Positions 1 to 8,184 of a DNA stretch of 64,000 nt are shown piece after piece (the first letter of the stretch is position 1; every line of letters begins with the position of its first letter). The position numbers were made by a program, and so were the translations under genes. This DNA comes from Paenibacillus xylanexedens. Lineage in GTDB: Bacteria; Bacillota; Bacilli; Paenibacillales; Paenibacillaceae. The notes beneath the pieces were generated by a model. The model did not search any database, was not told where the DNA came from, and was given only the letters and a program-made list of their open reading frames with translations. The stretch is from contig NZ_JAGIKV010000001.1 of assembly GCF_017874615.1 (NCBI RefSeq), positions 124,001 to 188,000 on the forward strand. The letters are read 5' to 3'.

Positions 1-1
1 C

Positions 2-235
2 ATCGTTACTGCAGATGCAGATGTCACTGAACGAATTAAAGAGATTGGTGAACATATTCGTCAAGGGCACCCAATTTCGGGTTTTGCTTCAGAACTCGCT
101 GACATGGTGGGACGAATTATCCCTCAACTCCCGAAAGACGTCAAAGTCCGTCAAAATCCGGATGAACCCATGAATCAAAAACAACAAATGCAGCAGCTGC
201 ATTCATCTGACAAAAGACAACAAAAAGCCCAGTGA
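2..235 (+). CDS. YhcN/YlaJ-family sporulation lipoprotein (C-terminal end only)
   Basis: The frame is open from the window edge and ends at 233-235, giving the last 77 residues. It reads through ERIKEIGEHIRQGHPISGF and then a DMVGRIIPQLPK block, which match the closing part of the YhcN/YlaJ family of spore and germination lipoproteins. The N-terminal signal peptide and lipobox lie outside the window and cannot be checked. The last 25 or so residues are a Gln/Lys-rich tail of low complexity. In B. subtilis ylaJ lies near ylaL, ylaH and typA, and the same group follows here, which supports YlaJ over YhcN. A hairpin terminator begins inside the stop region. The family assignment is fairly sure; the exact orthologue is an inference. 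Confidence 0.75.
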   Translation: MVTADADVTERIKEIGEHIRQGHPISGFASELADMVGRIIPQLPKDVKVRQNPDEPMNQKQQMQQLHSSDKRQQKAQ

Positions 236-255
236 TCTCTCACTAGGCTTTTTTC
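221..255. terminator. Bidirectional intrinsic terminator between convergent genes
   Basis: AAAAAGCCC-AGTGA pairs with TCACT-A-GGCTTTTTT across a four-base loop. There is a T run on the plus side and an A run before the stem, so it can serve both the YlaJ-like gene and the convergent flavin-fold gene, whose stop codon it overlaps. Confidence 0.8.
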
Positions 256-695
256 ATGGCAGCAAAAACCTGCTCATCTAATTTCTCAGCAGCACGCTGA
301 TCATATATTTTGACATATTGAGGCACCGAGGACAATTGAGCGCCGTAAAACAGAGCATTCCTCACCGCTTCAATTGTAATGTCGAAACAGCACATATTAA
401 ATGGAACGTCCAGCAGCGGATCTTGTCGTACCGCAGCACGTCCGTTCACTGCGTACACCGTCTCTTCTCCAAAGACAGTGACCGTAATGAGCGGATTAGT
501 AATCATGTTATTCACTAAACGTGAACGATGATCAATTGCTACACGAAAAGTAGAAGCATTCTCCGCATAAATCCAGGAGATGGCTGTTGAAGTCGGACCT
601 CCGGATTCTACATCCACTGTGCTTAGAAGCACAAAGGTCTCATTCTTGAATTGCTGTAAAAGAGATTCAGTTAATTGTGTGACGGCTTCGGACAT
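243..695 (-). CDS. Pyridoxamine 5'-phosphate oxidase-like (split-barrel flavin-binding) protein, YlaL-like
   Basis: 150 residues. The opening FKNETFVLLSTVD followed by GGPTSTAISWIYAEN is the usual first part of the pyridoxamine phosphate oxidase-like split barrel, and AIDHRSRLVNNM is the typical strand-helix that follows. Proteins of this fold bind FMN or related cofactors, but many are not pyridoxine enzymes, so no reaction is assigned. Length fits the small single-domain members. In B. subtilis the similar ylaL sits by ylaJ, as here. A good promoter lies about 50 bases upstream and the gene is transcribed alone, ending at the shared terminator. Confidence 0.7.
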   Translation of the reverse strand: MSEAVTQLTESLLQQFKNETFVLLSTVDVESGGPTSTAISWIYAENASTFRVAIDHRSRLVNNMITNPLITVTVFGEETVYAVNGRAAVRQDPLLDVPFNMCCFDITIEAVRNALFYGAQLSSVPQYVKIYDQRAAEKLDEQVFAAMKKA

Positions 696-746
696 TCAAC
701 CAGCCCCCTAACCTTCTTTATGCAATTCTTGTACTTGGTTTATGTT

Positions 747-776
747 ATTATAGCATACCGATTAACGTGCTTCCAA
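747..776 (-). promoter_or_regulatory. SigA-type promoter for the YlaL-like gene
   Basis: On the minus strand TTGGAA (776-771) is followed after 18 bases by TATAAT (752-747). The start codon at 695 lies about 50 bases downstream. Confidence 0.6.
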
Positions 777-793
777 TCCCAAAAGAATGAAGG

Positions 794-1855
794 TTATTCG
801 CCTGAAGGTGAAGCCGTTACTTTACCTGAAAGTGTATCTTGTAATGCCTGCTTTGCATTGGCGAGTTCCGTCTCATTAATATACACATATGGACTTCTCC
901 ACTCTCCGGTAACCGGAGTATAATGCACATCCGAAGTGGAAATGTTCCAATACGTCGAGATAAAGTTTTTCATTTGTTCCGATTCCACATCTGTCGTCAT
1001 ATTCTTGTCAACTGCACCAATCACTTTGCTGATCTTTGTAATGCCCCCAAGAGATTTCATCTGATCCAGCATGGAGTTCAGCACTTGGTTTTGACGTTTG
1101 TTACGATCAAAGTCATTGGATTCATCAGTCTTTGGATTACAATTGGATTTGCGGTAACGAACAAAATCTAGTGCTGCTTTACCATCGAGATGTTGTGCGC
1201 CTGCGACCAGATTGATATCTGTACCATCGGCTGTATCTCTATAACACATATTTTTATCCACAGTCACATCCACGCCACCCACGGCATTGACAGCATCACG
1301 GAAAGCCTGGAAATTCAGGACGGTTGTATAATTAATATCTACATCCAAATACTTGCCCATCATTTCCTTCATCTGATCCTCTGCATTTTTGCCAGTGGTT
1401 TTTTCCTGTGCTTTGAATCTTGGATAATAGGAATTCAGCTTGTTGGATTTGTACCCATCCAATTGAATACGCGTGTCTCGAGGCAAAGATACAATGGTTG
1501 CCGTCTTGGTCTCCGGATTCAACGAAGCCACCATAACAACATCCGAGAGATATGTGCCAGTTTCAGGACGGTTATCTGTGCCTAATAACAGCATCGTGAT
1601 CGGTTTGGTTGTGGCTGACATCCCGGGAGGTACCGCTTTATCGATGCCTGTATCCACGACTTGATTGTATACCCAGTACGCATATCCACCGCCTACCACA
1701 ATGGCAATAACCAATAGACTTAAAAGGATTCTGCCAAAAGCATTCATTCTCTTTTTCTTCTTAGGCTGCTTGCCATTGCCATTCTTCGATCCAGAAGCAC
1801 CCGATTGCGTCGGTGCCTGTCTCCGTGGAGGCAGTCCGTTCGAATTTGAGTTCAT
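794..1855 (-). CDS. LytR-CpsA-Psr (LCP) family cell-wall glycopolymer ligase
   Basis: 353 residues. A basic cytoplasmic N-terminus (about 1-40, with KQPKKKKR) is followed by one membrane helix (about 43-65), and then an extracellular LCP domain (about 85-240). The family hallmarks are visible: ITMLLLGTDNRP, the SDVVMVASLNP strand, VSLPRDTRI and LDGKAALDFVRYR, which carry the Arg and Asp residues that hold the pyrophosphate lipid. LCP proteins transfer wall teichoic acids or other anionic polymers from undecaprenyl carriers to peptidoglycan. The particular polymer cannot be told from sequence. It is transcribed alone, with AAAGGTG nine bases before the ATG. The 97-base gap to the YlaH-like gene holds a weak hairpin near 1902-1924. 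Confidence 0.9.
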   Translation of the reverse strand: MNSNSNGLPPRRQAPTQSGASGSKNGNGKQPKKKKRMNAFGRILLSLLVIAIVVGGGYAYWVYNQVVDTGIDKAVPPGMSATTKPITMLLLGTDNRPETGTYLSDVVMVASLNPETKTATIVSLPRDTRIQLDGYKSNKLNSYYPRFKAQEKTTGKNAEDQMKEMMGKYLDVDINYTTVLNFQAFRDAVNAVGGVDVTVDKNMCYRDTADGTDINLVAGAQHLDGKAALDFVRYRKSNCNPKTDESNDFDRNKRQNQVLNSMLDQMKSLGGITKISKVIGAVDKNMTTDVESEQMKNFISTYWNISTSDVHYTPVTGEWRSPYVYINETELANAKQALQDTLSGKVTASPSGE

Positions 1856-1945
1856 ATCTTCAACACCTTTATCACATCTGTTTTTGTCTAAATAAAAGAC
1901 AACCGCTTTCCCTAAGGAAAACGGATGGTCTGTACAAGACAGGAT

Positions 1946-2242
1946 TTATGAGTTTCGAGCGGCAGCTTCCGCTTTTTTCTTTTGACGACCTTCAATAAAA
2001 TAACGCACTCTCACTAACAACATCAAACCAACCGCGACCAACAAACATTGAATGATGGGCAGCTTGTCGATCTGAAAAACAAGAAGCATGAATGTGCCCA
2101 TCGCCATCAAAATATAGAGAACGATTTCCTTACCAAGTGGCAATTTCTGACGTACCCGAAACACCTTGTTATATACGTAAGTAATCAATACAAAGATGAC
2201 GATGTAGGCTACGATCGGGTGTGATGCGAACCATGCTTGCAT
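1946..2242 (-). CDS. ylaH: YlaH-like small membrane protein
   Basis: 98 residues with two or three membrane helices (about 8-25, 40-58 and 62-80) and a basic, alanine-rich C-terminal tail. The start MQAWFASHPIVAYIVI and the segment VFRVRQKLPLGKEIVLY fit the YlaH-like family of Bacillales. It sits directly downstream of typA on the same strand, as ylaH does in B. subtilis. No biochemical role is established for the family, and nothing in the sequence suggests one. A copy of the hairpin repeat family lies in the gap between it and typA. Confidence 0.75.
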   Translation of the reverse strand: MQAWFASHPIVAYIVIFVLITYVYNKVFRVRQKLPLGKEIVLYILMAMGTFMLLVFQIDKLPIIQCLLVAVGLMLLVRVRYFIEGRQKKKAEAAARNS

Positions 2243-2362
2243 GCACAGCCAGCTCCTTTCGTGTTCATGCTAGGATATAAGTTAACTATTGTGAAACCCT
2301 TTCGATAACTCTGAGTAAAACACACATCGGAGGTGACCGTTCCGGTATCGGATCGTTCTTAT

Positions 2363-2471
2363 GATCGCTGTTATCCCCAGATTTTTTTGATCCATTTACT
2401 CAATGGTAAAATCCGGGGATAAAGGCGAACGCTTCGCTTCTACAGAATCGATTCCGATCCCTTCACTACTT
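2363..2471. repeat. Interspersed hairpin repeat, copy A
   Basis: This copy fills the middle of the 299-base gap between typA and the YlaH-like gene. TTATCCCC (2371-2378) pairs with GGGGATAA (2415-2422), GATTTT with AAAATC, and an inner CCATT with AATGG. The tail GGCGAACGCTTCGCTTCTAC carries a small GCGAA/TTCGC palindrome. Related copies are at 29592-29712 and 58536-58680, with a degenerate one at 58760-58898. The rest of the gap (2243-2362 and 2472-2541) shows nothing I can name. Confidence 0.75.
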
Positions 2472-2541
2472 CCACTGTGCATAACATCGTTAACTTCTGT
2501 ATTCCATCAAATGCTAACTTATATAGTTTATTTTGTTGTTA

Positions 2542-4386
2542 TTAGGCTTTAGAAGCCATTTTGCGTTGTTTTTCTGAACGCTCACGCTCGGATTTATTCA
2601 GGATCTTTTTACGAAGACGAATAGATTTTGGTGTAATCTCACAATATTCATCTTCATTCAGATATTCAAGCGCCTGTTCCAATGAGAAGATAATCGGAGT
2701 TTTAATTTTAACCGTATCATCTTTACCCGAAGAACGAACGTTAGTCAGTTGTTTTTCTTTGCAGATGTTAACAACGATATCATTGTCACGTGTATGTTCA
2801 CCAACAATCATACCCTCGTAGATCTCAGTACCCGGCTCCAAGAAGAGCGTACCGCGATCTTCAACGCCCATCATGCCATAGAACGTAGATGTACCCGTTT
2901 CAGTTGAGATCAGCACGCCTTGGTGACGTCCACCCACTTGACCGGATACTACTGGAGCGTAGCTGTCAAATGCATGGTTCATTACACCGTAACCACGAGT
3001 CAATGTCAGGAAGTTGGTGCTATACCCGATCAAACCACGTGCTGGAATCAGGAACTCCAGACGAACTTGACCACTACCTGTGTTAACCATGTTAACCATC
3101 TCTGCTTTACGTGCGCCCAGGCTCTCCATTACGGAACCCATGCTCTCTTCAGGGATATCAATCAACAAGCGCTCAACAGGTTCCATTTTCTTACCATCAA
3201 CTTCTCTTACGATAACTTCTGGTTTGGATACTTGAAGCTCATATCCTTCACGACGCATATTTTCAATCAGGATACCCAAGTGAAGCTCACCACGTCCGGA
3301 AACGATAAATGCATCTGGGCTATCCGTTTCGTCAACACGAAGGGAAACGTCTGTTTCCAACTCTTTGAACAAACGCTCACGAAGTTTACGGGAAGTTACC
3401 CATTTACCTTCACGACCTGCGAATGGACTGTTGTTCACGAGGAACGTCATTTGCAGTGTTGGCTCATCAATTTTCAGAACTGGCAAAGCTTCCGGGTTGT
3501 TAGGGTCGGCAATGGTTTCACCAATGTTGATGTCCTTGATCCCTGCAATGGCAACGATGTCGCCTGCTCCTGCTTCTTCCGTCTCAATACGTTTGAGACC
3601 TTGGAAACCAAACAGTTTCTCGATACGTGCAGTTTTGCTCTTACCATCACGCATAATAACCGTTACCGATTGTCCTTGACGGATCACACCGCGGTTAACA
3701 CGACCAATGGCAATACGGCCAAGGTATTCATTGTAGTCCATCAAAGTAACGAGGAATTGAAGCGGTTCTTCAACATTTTCGGTAGGGTGTGGGATATGAC
3801 TAACGATGGTATTGTAGATCGCCATCATGTTGTCATCTTGTTTGGCAGGATCATTATCCATGCTGGATGTTCCGTTCAATGCGGAAGCATATACAACAGG
3901 GAATTCGAGTTGTTGGTCGTTGGCACCCAGTTCAATGAACAGGTCCAATACTTCATCAATAACCTCAGTCGGACGTGCCGCTGGACGGTCAATTTTGTTT
4001 ACAACAACGATTGGTGTCAGGTTATGCTCAAGTGCTTTACGAAGTACGAACTTCGTTTGTGGCATACAGCCTTCATAAGCATCAACAACGAGCAATACAC
4101 CGTCAACCATTTTCATGATACGTTCAACTTCACCACCGAAGTCGGCGTGTCCTGGTGTATCCACAATATTAATCAGGTAATCTTTATAAGTTATAGCCGT
4201 GTTTTTGGCCAAAATCGTAATACCGCGTTCACGCTCCAAATCGTTGGAGTCCATTACGCGCTCCTGTACCGTTTCGTGATCTCGGTAAGTACCGGATTGC
4301 TGGAGCAACTTGTCAACGAGTGTTGTTTTTCCGTGGTCGACGTGGGCAATAATCGCAATATTGCGAATGTGTTCTCTTGAATGCAT
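2542..4386 (-). CDS. typA: TypA/BipA ribosome-associated GTPase
   Basis: About 614 residues from the chosen ATG at 4386. The G domain is complete: [11 protein letters not shown] (G1), the RGITI switch, [14 protein letters not shown] (G3) and NKIDRP (G4). EF-G-like domain II, domain III, the domain V fold and the BipA-specific C-terminal domain follow, ending in [12 protein letters not shown] with a basic tail. BipA acts on the ribosome in 50S assembly and in low-temperature and stress growth. A TTG start ten codons upstream is possible, but homologues begin with a short leader before [13 protein letters not shown], so 4386 is preferred. The Shine-Dalgarno GGAAAGG lies rather far (15 bases) from this ATG, so the start is not certain. 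The gene has its own promoter and a leader hairpin. Confidence 0.96.
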   Translation of the reverse strand: MHSREHIRNIAIIAHVDHGKTTLVDKLLQQSGTYRDHETVQERVMDSNDLERERGITILAKNTAITYKDYLINIVDTPGHADFGGEVERIMKMVDGVLLVVDAYEGCMPQTKFVLRKALEHNLTPIVVVNKIDRPAARPTEVIDEVLDLFIELGANDQQLEFPVVYASALNGTSSMDNDPAKQDDNMMAIYNTIVSHIPHPTENVEEPLQFLVTLMDYNEYLGRIAIGRVNRGVIRQGQSVTVIMRDGKSKTARIEKLFGFQGLKRIETEEAGAGDIVAIAGIKDINIGETIADPNNPEALPVLKIDEPTLQMTFLVNNSPFAGREGKWVTSRKLRERLFKELETDVSLRVDETDSPDAFIVSGRGELHLGILIENMRREGYELQVSKPEVIVREVDGKKMEPVERLLIDIPEESMGSVMESLGARKAEMVNMVNTGSGQVRLEFLIPARGLIGYSTNFLTLTRGYGVMNHAFDSYAPVVSGQVGGRHQGVLISTETGTSTFYGMMGVEDRGTLFLEPGTEIYEGMIVGEHTRDNDIVVNICKEKQLTNVRSSGKDDTVKIKTPIIFSLEQALEYLNEDEYCEITPKSIRLRKKILNKSERERSEKQRKMASKA

Positions 4387-4466
4387 GTTTTGTATCCATA
4401 TCCTTTCCAATTTCAAATCATATCTACTTAAACTTCCCGCAATTTCGCAGGTTACTCACAAAATAA

Positions 4467-4487
4467 GCGTCGGTGATATCCCGACGC
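4467..4487 (-). other. Hairpin in the typA leader
   Basis: GCGTCGG (4467-4473) and CCGACGC (4481-4487) form a perfect 7-bp stem with a 7-base loop. Read on the minus strand it is followed by CTTATTTTG, a weak U-rich run. It lies between the promoter and the typA start codon, so it could be a mild attenuator or an mRNA-stabilising hairpin. Confidence 0.5.
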
Positions 4488-4504
4488 ATGTCTATATCCC
4501 TTAT

Positions 4505-4532
4505 ATTATAGTTTATTATAGGTAAAAATCAA
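4505..4532 (-). promoter_or_regulatory. SigA-type promoter for typA
   Basis: On the minus strand TTGATT (4532-4527) and TATAAT (4510-4505) are 16 bases apart. A second TATAAT overlaps the spacer. The predicted start leaves a leader of about 110 bases containing the hairpin at 4467-4487. Confidence 0.6.
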
Positions 4533-4563
4533 GATATTTCGCACGAAAAGACCACTGGGAATG

Positions 4564-5058
4564 TTACCAGCCTCTCCCTTGACGTCCTCGTCCAAGCAAT
4601 AACCAGACTCCGCCCAAGATCAAAAGGACAGCAAGTACATAGATTATTCCCGTTTGCAGCAAGGTAAATCCGAATAATATGATGGACACCGCACCAAGGA
4701 TCAAAGCTGCAGGTAACACATATTCCGGTCTTCGCCGTTCAGCCATACTATATTCGAGTAACCCTATGGCGATCCCAAGCAAGAATGCTGGCCACAGCCT
4801 GCTCATAAGTCCAGCGCCCCATGTATTCGTTATACTGAATAAAACACCATACACCGTTAGTATGCCGGCAGGAACAAGTGACCACGATGGTGAAATACGC
4901 GCATAATATAACGCATGAAGGGCGATGCCTGGCAGCAGGATCAGCAAAGGCCAGAAATTACGACCAATAAATCCAAACACGCCAAACTTGCCAAGCAGAA
5001 TAATAATTCCCGCAGCTGCAATAAATAGTCCAATCGCTTTTTCATTTCTCATCCTCAT
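4564..5058 (-). CDS. Polytopic membrane protein with LiaF/LiaI-type transmembrane region
   Basis: 164 residues, almost wholly hydrophobic, with five or six membrane helices and short Arg-rich loops (AERRRPEY) plus a basic C-terminus GRGRQGRGW. The opening KAIGLFIAAAGIIILLGKFG, then a Phe-Trp-Pro-Leu-Leu segment, is the pattern of the LiaF-type transmembrane region (DUF5668 group), often found in envelope-stress proteins. There is no soluble sensor or cell-wall-active LiaF_C domain, so it is not LiaF itself. It appears monocistronic, with AGAGGTGA eight bases before the ATG. The role is unknown. Confidence 0.65.
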   Translation of the reverse strand: MRMRNEKAIGLFIAAAGIIILLGKFGVFGFIGRNFWPLLILLPGIALHALYYARISPSWSLVPAGILTVYGVLFSITNTWGAGLMSRLWPAFLLGIAIGLLEYSMAERRRPEYVLPAALILGAVSIILFGFTLLQTGIIYVLAVLLILGGVWLLLGRGRQGRGW

Positions 5059-5293
5059 CTACAATCACCTCTTATACTATGGCTATGTACTTTATTTCTT
5101 CATAAACGATACGAATTCCATGCTGACTGTTGATATTCAAACCTGTAATCATGCTTCTAGTGTATCCGATGTTTCGGCAAAAAACTATACTTTATGTCGC
5201 ACTTTGCATGCGTCCTTTACTTGTATTACCCTAAAATGCGCAACTTATGACTAGCCCAATGGTTGTTGTAGTGACAAGCGTATTCTCTCAACA

Positions 5294-5318
5294 CAAAACC
5301 GCCTAAACCGGACGGTTC
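5294..5318 (-). terminator. Probable terminator of the minus-strand terC gene
   Basis: AACCG-TCC and GG-CGGTT pair around a short loop (5297-5317), followed on the minus strand by TTTTGTG. The stem has one bulge, so strength is moderate. The rest of the 297-base gap 5059-5355 shows no gene or recognisable RNA. Confidence 0.5.
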
Positions 5319-5355
5319 AGACGGTCATATGTTCAAGCTTTTATCCGAAATTAAA

Positions 5356-6015
5356 CTATGCGTTCTTCCGCACAAATTTATGTGCGCCTCCAATCGCAAC
5401 CACAAGACAAGCCATTGCTACGGGTAGCAGCGTATGCACCTCTGATGCCATACCTCCCAGCCATTCTCCTAACTTGGGGTCTTTCATCACCATCTCACCT
5501 GCTGTGAAGGCTAGGATGCCTGATCCGGCGAATACAAGAATAGGAAATCGCTTCAACAAACCAACAATTAACCCGCTCCCCCATACAACAATGGGGATAC
5601 TGATTGCAATACCGATGACGATCAAAGCCAAATCCCCATCTGCCAAAGCCGCTATGGCCAAAACATTATCCAGACTCATTACAAAATCGGCAATCAGAAT
5701 GGTTTGAATAGCTTTCCAGGTCGTAGAAGCTTCTCGAATATGTACTTCATCCTCATTTTGAAGCAGCAGCTTTACTGCAATCCAGAGTAGCAGCAGCCCA
5801 CCTGCAGCTTGGATAAACGGAATCCCCAGCAGTAATACCGCTACGAAGGTTAATACACAGCGTAACAGAACGGCACCAAAAGCCCCCCACCATACCGCCT
5901 TTTTCCGTTGTATCGGTGGCAGATCCTTGCTGGCAAGCGCAATAACAACCGCATTATCTCCACTCAATACCAGATTGATCATTAAGATTTCAGTTAAAAG
6001 CCATACTGTATCCAT
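5356..6015 (-). CDS. TerC-family membrane metal exporter (YkoY/YceF/YjbE type)
   Basis: 219 residues from the ATG at 6015. Six or seven membrane helices carry the two paired family motifs LSGDNAVVIALA (near residue 20) and MSLDNVLAIAALADGD (near 120), whose acidic residues bind metal. In B. subtilis members of this family export Mn2+ and help load secreted metalloenzymes; that role is inferred here. An ATG at 6033 is in frame but has no ribosome site, whereas GGGGGGA lies eight bases before 6015, so the shorter start is chosen. It is divergent from a second TerC gene 87 bases away. No yybP-ykoY Mn2+ riboswitch could be seen, and the intergenic space is too short for one. Confidence 0.88.
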   Translation of the reverse strand: MDTVWLLTEILMINLVLSGDNAVVIALASKDLPPIQRKKAVWWGAFGAVLLRCVLTFVAVLLLGIPFIQAAGGLLLLWIAVKLLLQNEDEVHIREASTTWKAIQTILIADFVMSLDNVLAIAALADGDLALIVIGIAISIPIVVWGSGLIVGLLKRFPILVFAGSGILAFTAGEMVMKDPKLGEWLGGMASEVHTLLPVAMACLVVAIGGAHKFVRKNA

Positions 6016-6102
6016 GTCCTCATCCCCCCACATTAACTTGTATGTCAGAGTTGTCCATGCTATTCTTAATGATTGAACTTTATATAAGGAGTGACATATG
6101 GA

Positions 6103-6813
6103 ATGGAGCTATTTAGTCCCACATTCTGGCTGGCTTTGCTGAACGTTGTCTTTATTGATCTCATTTTGGCTGGAGACAACGCCATCGTCATTGGTCTTGC
6201 AGCTCGAAATTTGCACCCTTCCGTGCAGAAAAAGGCGATTCTATACGGAACGGGCGGCGCACTTCTGATTCGAATTTTGGCAACGGTTGTTGTTTTATGG
6301 TTGCTTAAGGTGCCTTGGCTCTTGCTTGTGGGAGGCATACTTCTGATCTGGATCGCCTATAAATTATTGGCGGATCAGGGAGATGAACACAATGATATCC
6401 AGGCAGGAACTTCTCTGTGGACGGCTATTCGTACCATCGTAATCGCGGATGCAGCCATGGGATTAGATAATGTGATTGCAGTCGCCGGAGCTGCACAGCA
6501 GCATCTCGTGCTTGTCATTCTCGGACTCCTGATCAGCGTACCCATTATCGTCTGGGGCAGCACCCTGTTTATCAAGCTAATTAATCACTTTCCTTGGATC
6601 ATCTATGTCGGAGCCATTGTTCTCGGGTATACGGCTTCTAATATGATCACTGAGGAGCAGCGACTCTTGCCTTACTTTACTGAACATCCGGCATTGCGCA
6701 TTCTCTTCATCGTTGTGGTTATTGCAGGCGTAGTCTTTGCAGGTTATCGCAAACGCTCCAGTAGCTCCAGCCACAAGGGATCTGGCGGGGAACAGCAGCG
6801 CTCCTATTCGTAG
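6103..6813 (+). CDS. TerC-family membrane metal exporter, second paralogue
   Basis: 236 residues. It has the same helix layout as its divergent neighbour and the same twin motifs LAGDNAIVIGLAARNL and MGLDNVIAVAGAAQQ. The C-terminus is a Ser/Lys/Arg-rich cytoplasmic tail ending GGEQQRSYS, absent from the other copy. AAGGAG at 6086-6091 is 11 bases before the ATG at 6103; a GTG at 6091 overlaps that site and is rejected. MELFSPTFW also matches the usual YjbE-type N-terminus. A strong terminator follows. Mn2+ export is the likely function from family knowledge. Confidence 0.88.
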   Translation: MELFSPTFWLALLNVVFIDLILAGDNAIVIGLAARNLHPSVQKKAILYGTGGALLIRILATVVVLWLLKVPWLLLVGGILLIWIAYKLLADQGDEHNDIQAGTSLWTAIRTIVIADAAMGLDNVIAVAGAAQQHLVLVILGLLISVPIIVWGSTLFIKLINHFPWIIYVGAIVLGYTASNMITEEQRLLPYFTEHPALRILFIVVVIAGVVFAGYRKRSSSSSHKGSGGEQQRSYS

Positions 6814-6848
6814 GCTAATTTAAACTAAAATTAACATCTGAATACAGC

Positions 6849-6887
6849 AAAGGACTGAACGATATTTCATCGAACAGTCCTTTTTTT
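6849..6887 (+). terminator. Intrinsic terminator after the second terC gene
   Basis: AAAGGACTG (6849-6857) pairs with CAGTCCTTT (6875-6883), ending in a run of seven T. Confidence 0.85.
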
Positions 6888-6936
6888 GCAGTTTACATAG
6901 CCCTTATTATGTAAGGCATGCTAATTTTTGTTGATT

Positions 6937-8184
6937 TTAGAACCAGTCATCCTTCATGTCATTATCACCTGTCTGATTCGATACCACAGAAGTTTCACCG
7001 GCATGCAGAGTAATCGTTTCAGTTTGTTCCACCGCTTGATCCACCCATTCTGACAGATGGCTCATTGTAGATTCAATTTTATCCACAATTCGAAGATTTG
7101 GATTGGTTGAAGGTGACTTTGGCACAAAGAGAGTACAGCAATCCTCATATGGCAAAATAGATATGTCATACGTTCCGATCTGTTTGGACAGGGTAATGAT
7201 CTCCTGTTTATCCATCATAACCAGTGGTCGCAAAAGTGGCAGATCCGTCGCACGACCAATGACATTCATACTCGGAAGAGTCTGACTCGCTACTTGGCCC
7301 AGGCTATCCCCGGTGATCAGTGCGAGTGCCCGCTCACGCTCGGCAAGTTTGGATGCAATTCGCAGCATTGAACGTCGCATCAGCGTAATAATCAGATTGT
7401 CCTGACCCAGCTGGGTAAATGCCGTTTGGATCTCTGTAAATGGAACCAGGTGCAGCTTGATTGTTCCTGCATGATCAGCAAGGGCACGTGCCAAATCAAT
7501 GACTTTCTCTTTGGCGCGCTCGCTTGTGAACGGGTAACTGTAAAAATGTACACATTCCACTTCAAGTCCACGGCGCATGGAAGACCAGGCTGCCACCGGG
7601 CTGTCTATTCCACCTGATAGCAGTACCATCGCTTTGCCATTCGTACCCAGTGGAAAGCCACCTACTGCCGGAATGGTTTCGTTGAAAATATAAGTACCCT
7701 GATCACGAATTTCCACTCGCAGTTCAATATCAGGTTGGCGAACATCAACACTCAATTGCTGAAACTTCCGAAGGATCGGGGAACCGACCAGATGATTCAT
7801 TTCATGGGAAGAGTTCGGGAACTCTTTCCATACCCGCCTTACATTTACCTTAAATGTGGTGCCTTCCTTGAATTCGTCTTCCCTTTCGTCCATAAATGCG
7901 ACTGCTGTTTTCACAATCTCATCAAGCTCGGATGGAGTAACTTTAACCGGACTAATCGACATCACACCGAATACCCGCTTCAGCACCTTAATCAGTTCAG
8001 TATGTGATTCACCGCCAAGATCCACATAGACACGGCCATATTCTTTGCGAAGGCTCGCTCCTGGATAAGGTTTAAGCAAAGCTTTCACCTGTGTAATGAT
8101 CGTTTTCTCAAATCGGGCACGATTTTTCCCTTTTAACATAAACTCTCCGAAACGGAGAAGCAGCATATCATATTTCATATCCAT
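6937..8184 (-). CDS. thiI: tRNA 4-thiouridine synthetase ThiI (tRNA sulfurtransferase)
   Basis: 415 residues. An N-terminal ferredoxin-like domain and THUMP domain (about 1-165, with FKVNVRRVWKEFP) are followed by a PP-loop ATPase domain with LLSGGIDSPVAAW near 190 and the conserved YEDCCTLFVPKSPSTNP near 345. The E. coli-type rhodanese extension is absent, as in Bacillus enzymes. ThiI adenylates U8 of tRNA and inserts sulfur to make s4U; it also supplies sulfur for thiamine in some bacteria. The last 30 residues are a divergent acidic tail. The start ATG overlaps the stop of the upstream cysteine desulfurase by one base (TAATG), so the two are translationally coupled, matching their partnership. 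Confidence 0.96.
   Translation of the reverse strand: MDMKYDMLLLRFGEFMLKGKNRARFEKTIITQVKALLKPYPGASLRKEYGRVYVDLGGESHTELIKVLKRVFGVMSISPVKVTPSELDEIVKTAVAFMDEREDEFKEGTTFKVNVRRVWKEFPNSSHEMNHLVGSPILRKFQQLSVDVRQPDIELRVEIRDQGTYIFNETIPAVGGFPLGTNGKAMVLLSGGIDSPVAAWSSMRRGLEVECVHFYSYPFTSERAKEKVIDLARALADHAGTIKLHLVPFTEIQTAFTQLGQDNLIITLMRRSMLRIASKLAERERALALITGDSLGQVASQTLPSMNVIGRATDLPLLRPLVMMDKQEIITLSKQIGTYDISILPYEDCCTLFVPKSPSTNPNLRIVDKIESTMSHLSEWVDQAVEQTETITLHAGETSVVSNQTGDNDMKDDWF

Noticed and set aside
2920..4380. A 486-codon open frame on the plus strand opposite typA
   Set aside because: It mirrors a well-supported gene, the protein is Asn/Thr/Phe/His-rich with no recognisable domain, and there is no ribosome site. 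It is a by-product of typA codon use.
6016..6102. yybP-ykoY Mn2+ riboswitch ahead of a terC gene
   Set aside because: I looked because related genes use it, but only 87 bases lie between the two start codons and none of the riboswitch core pieces are visible.
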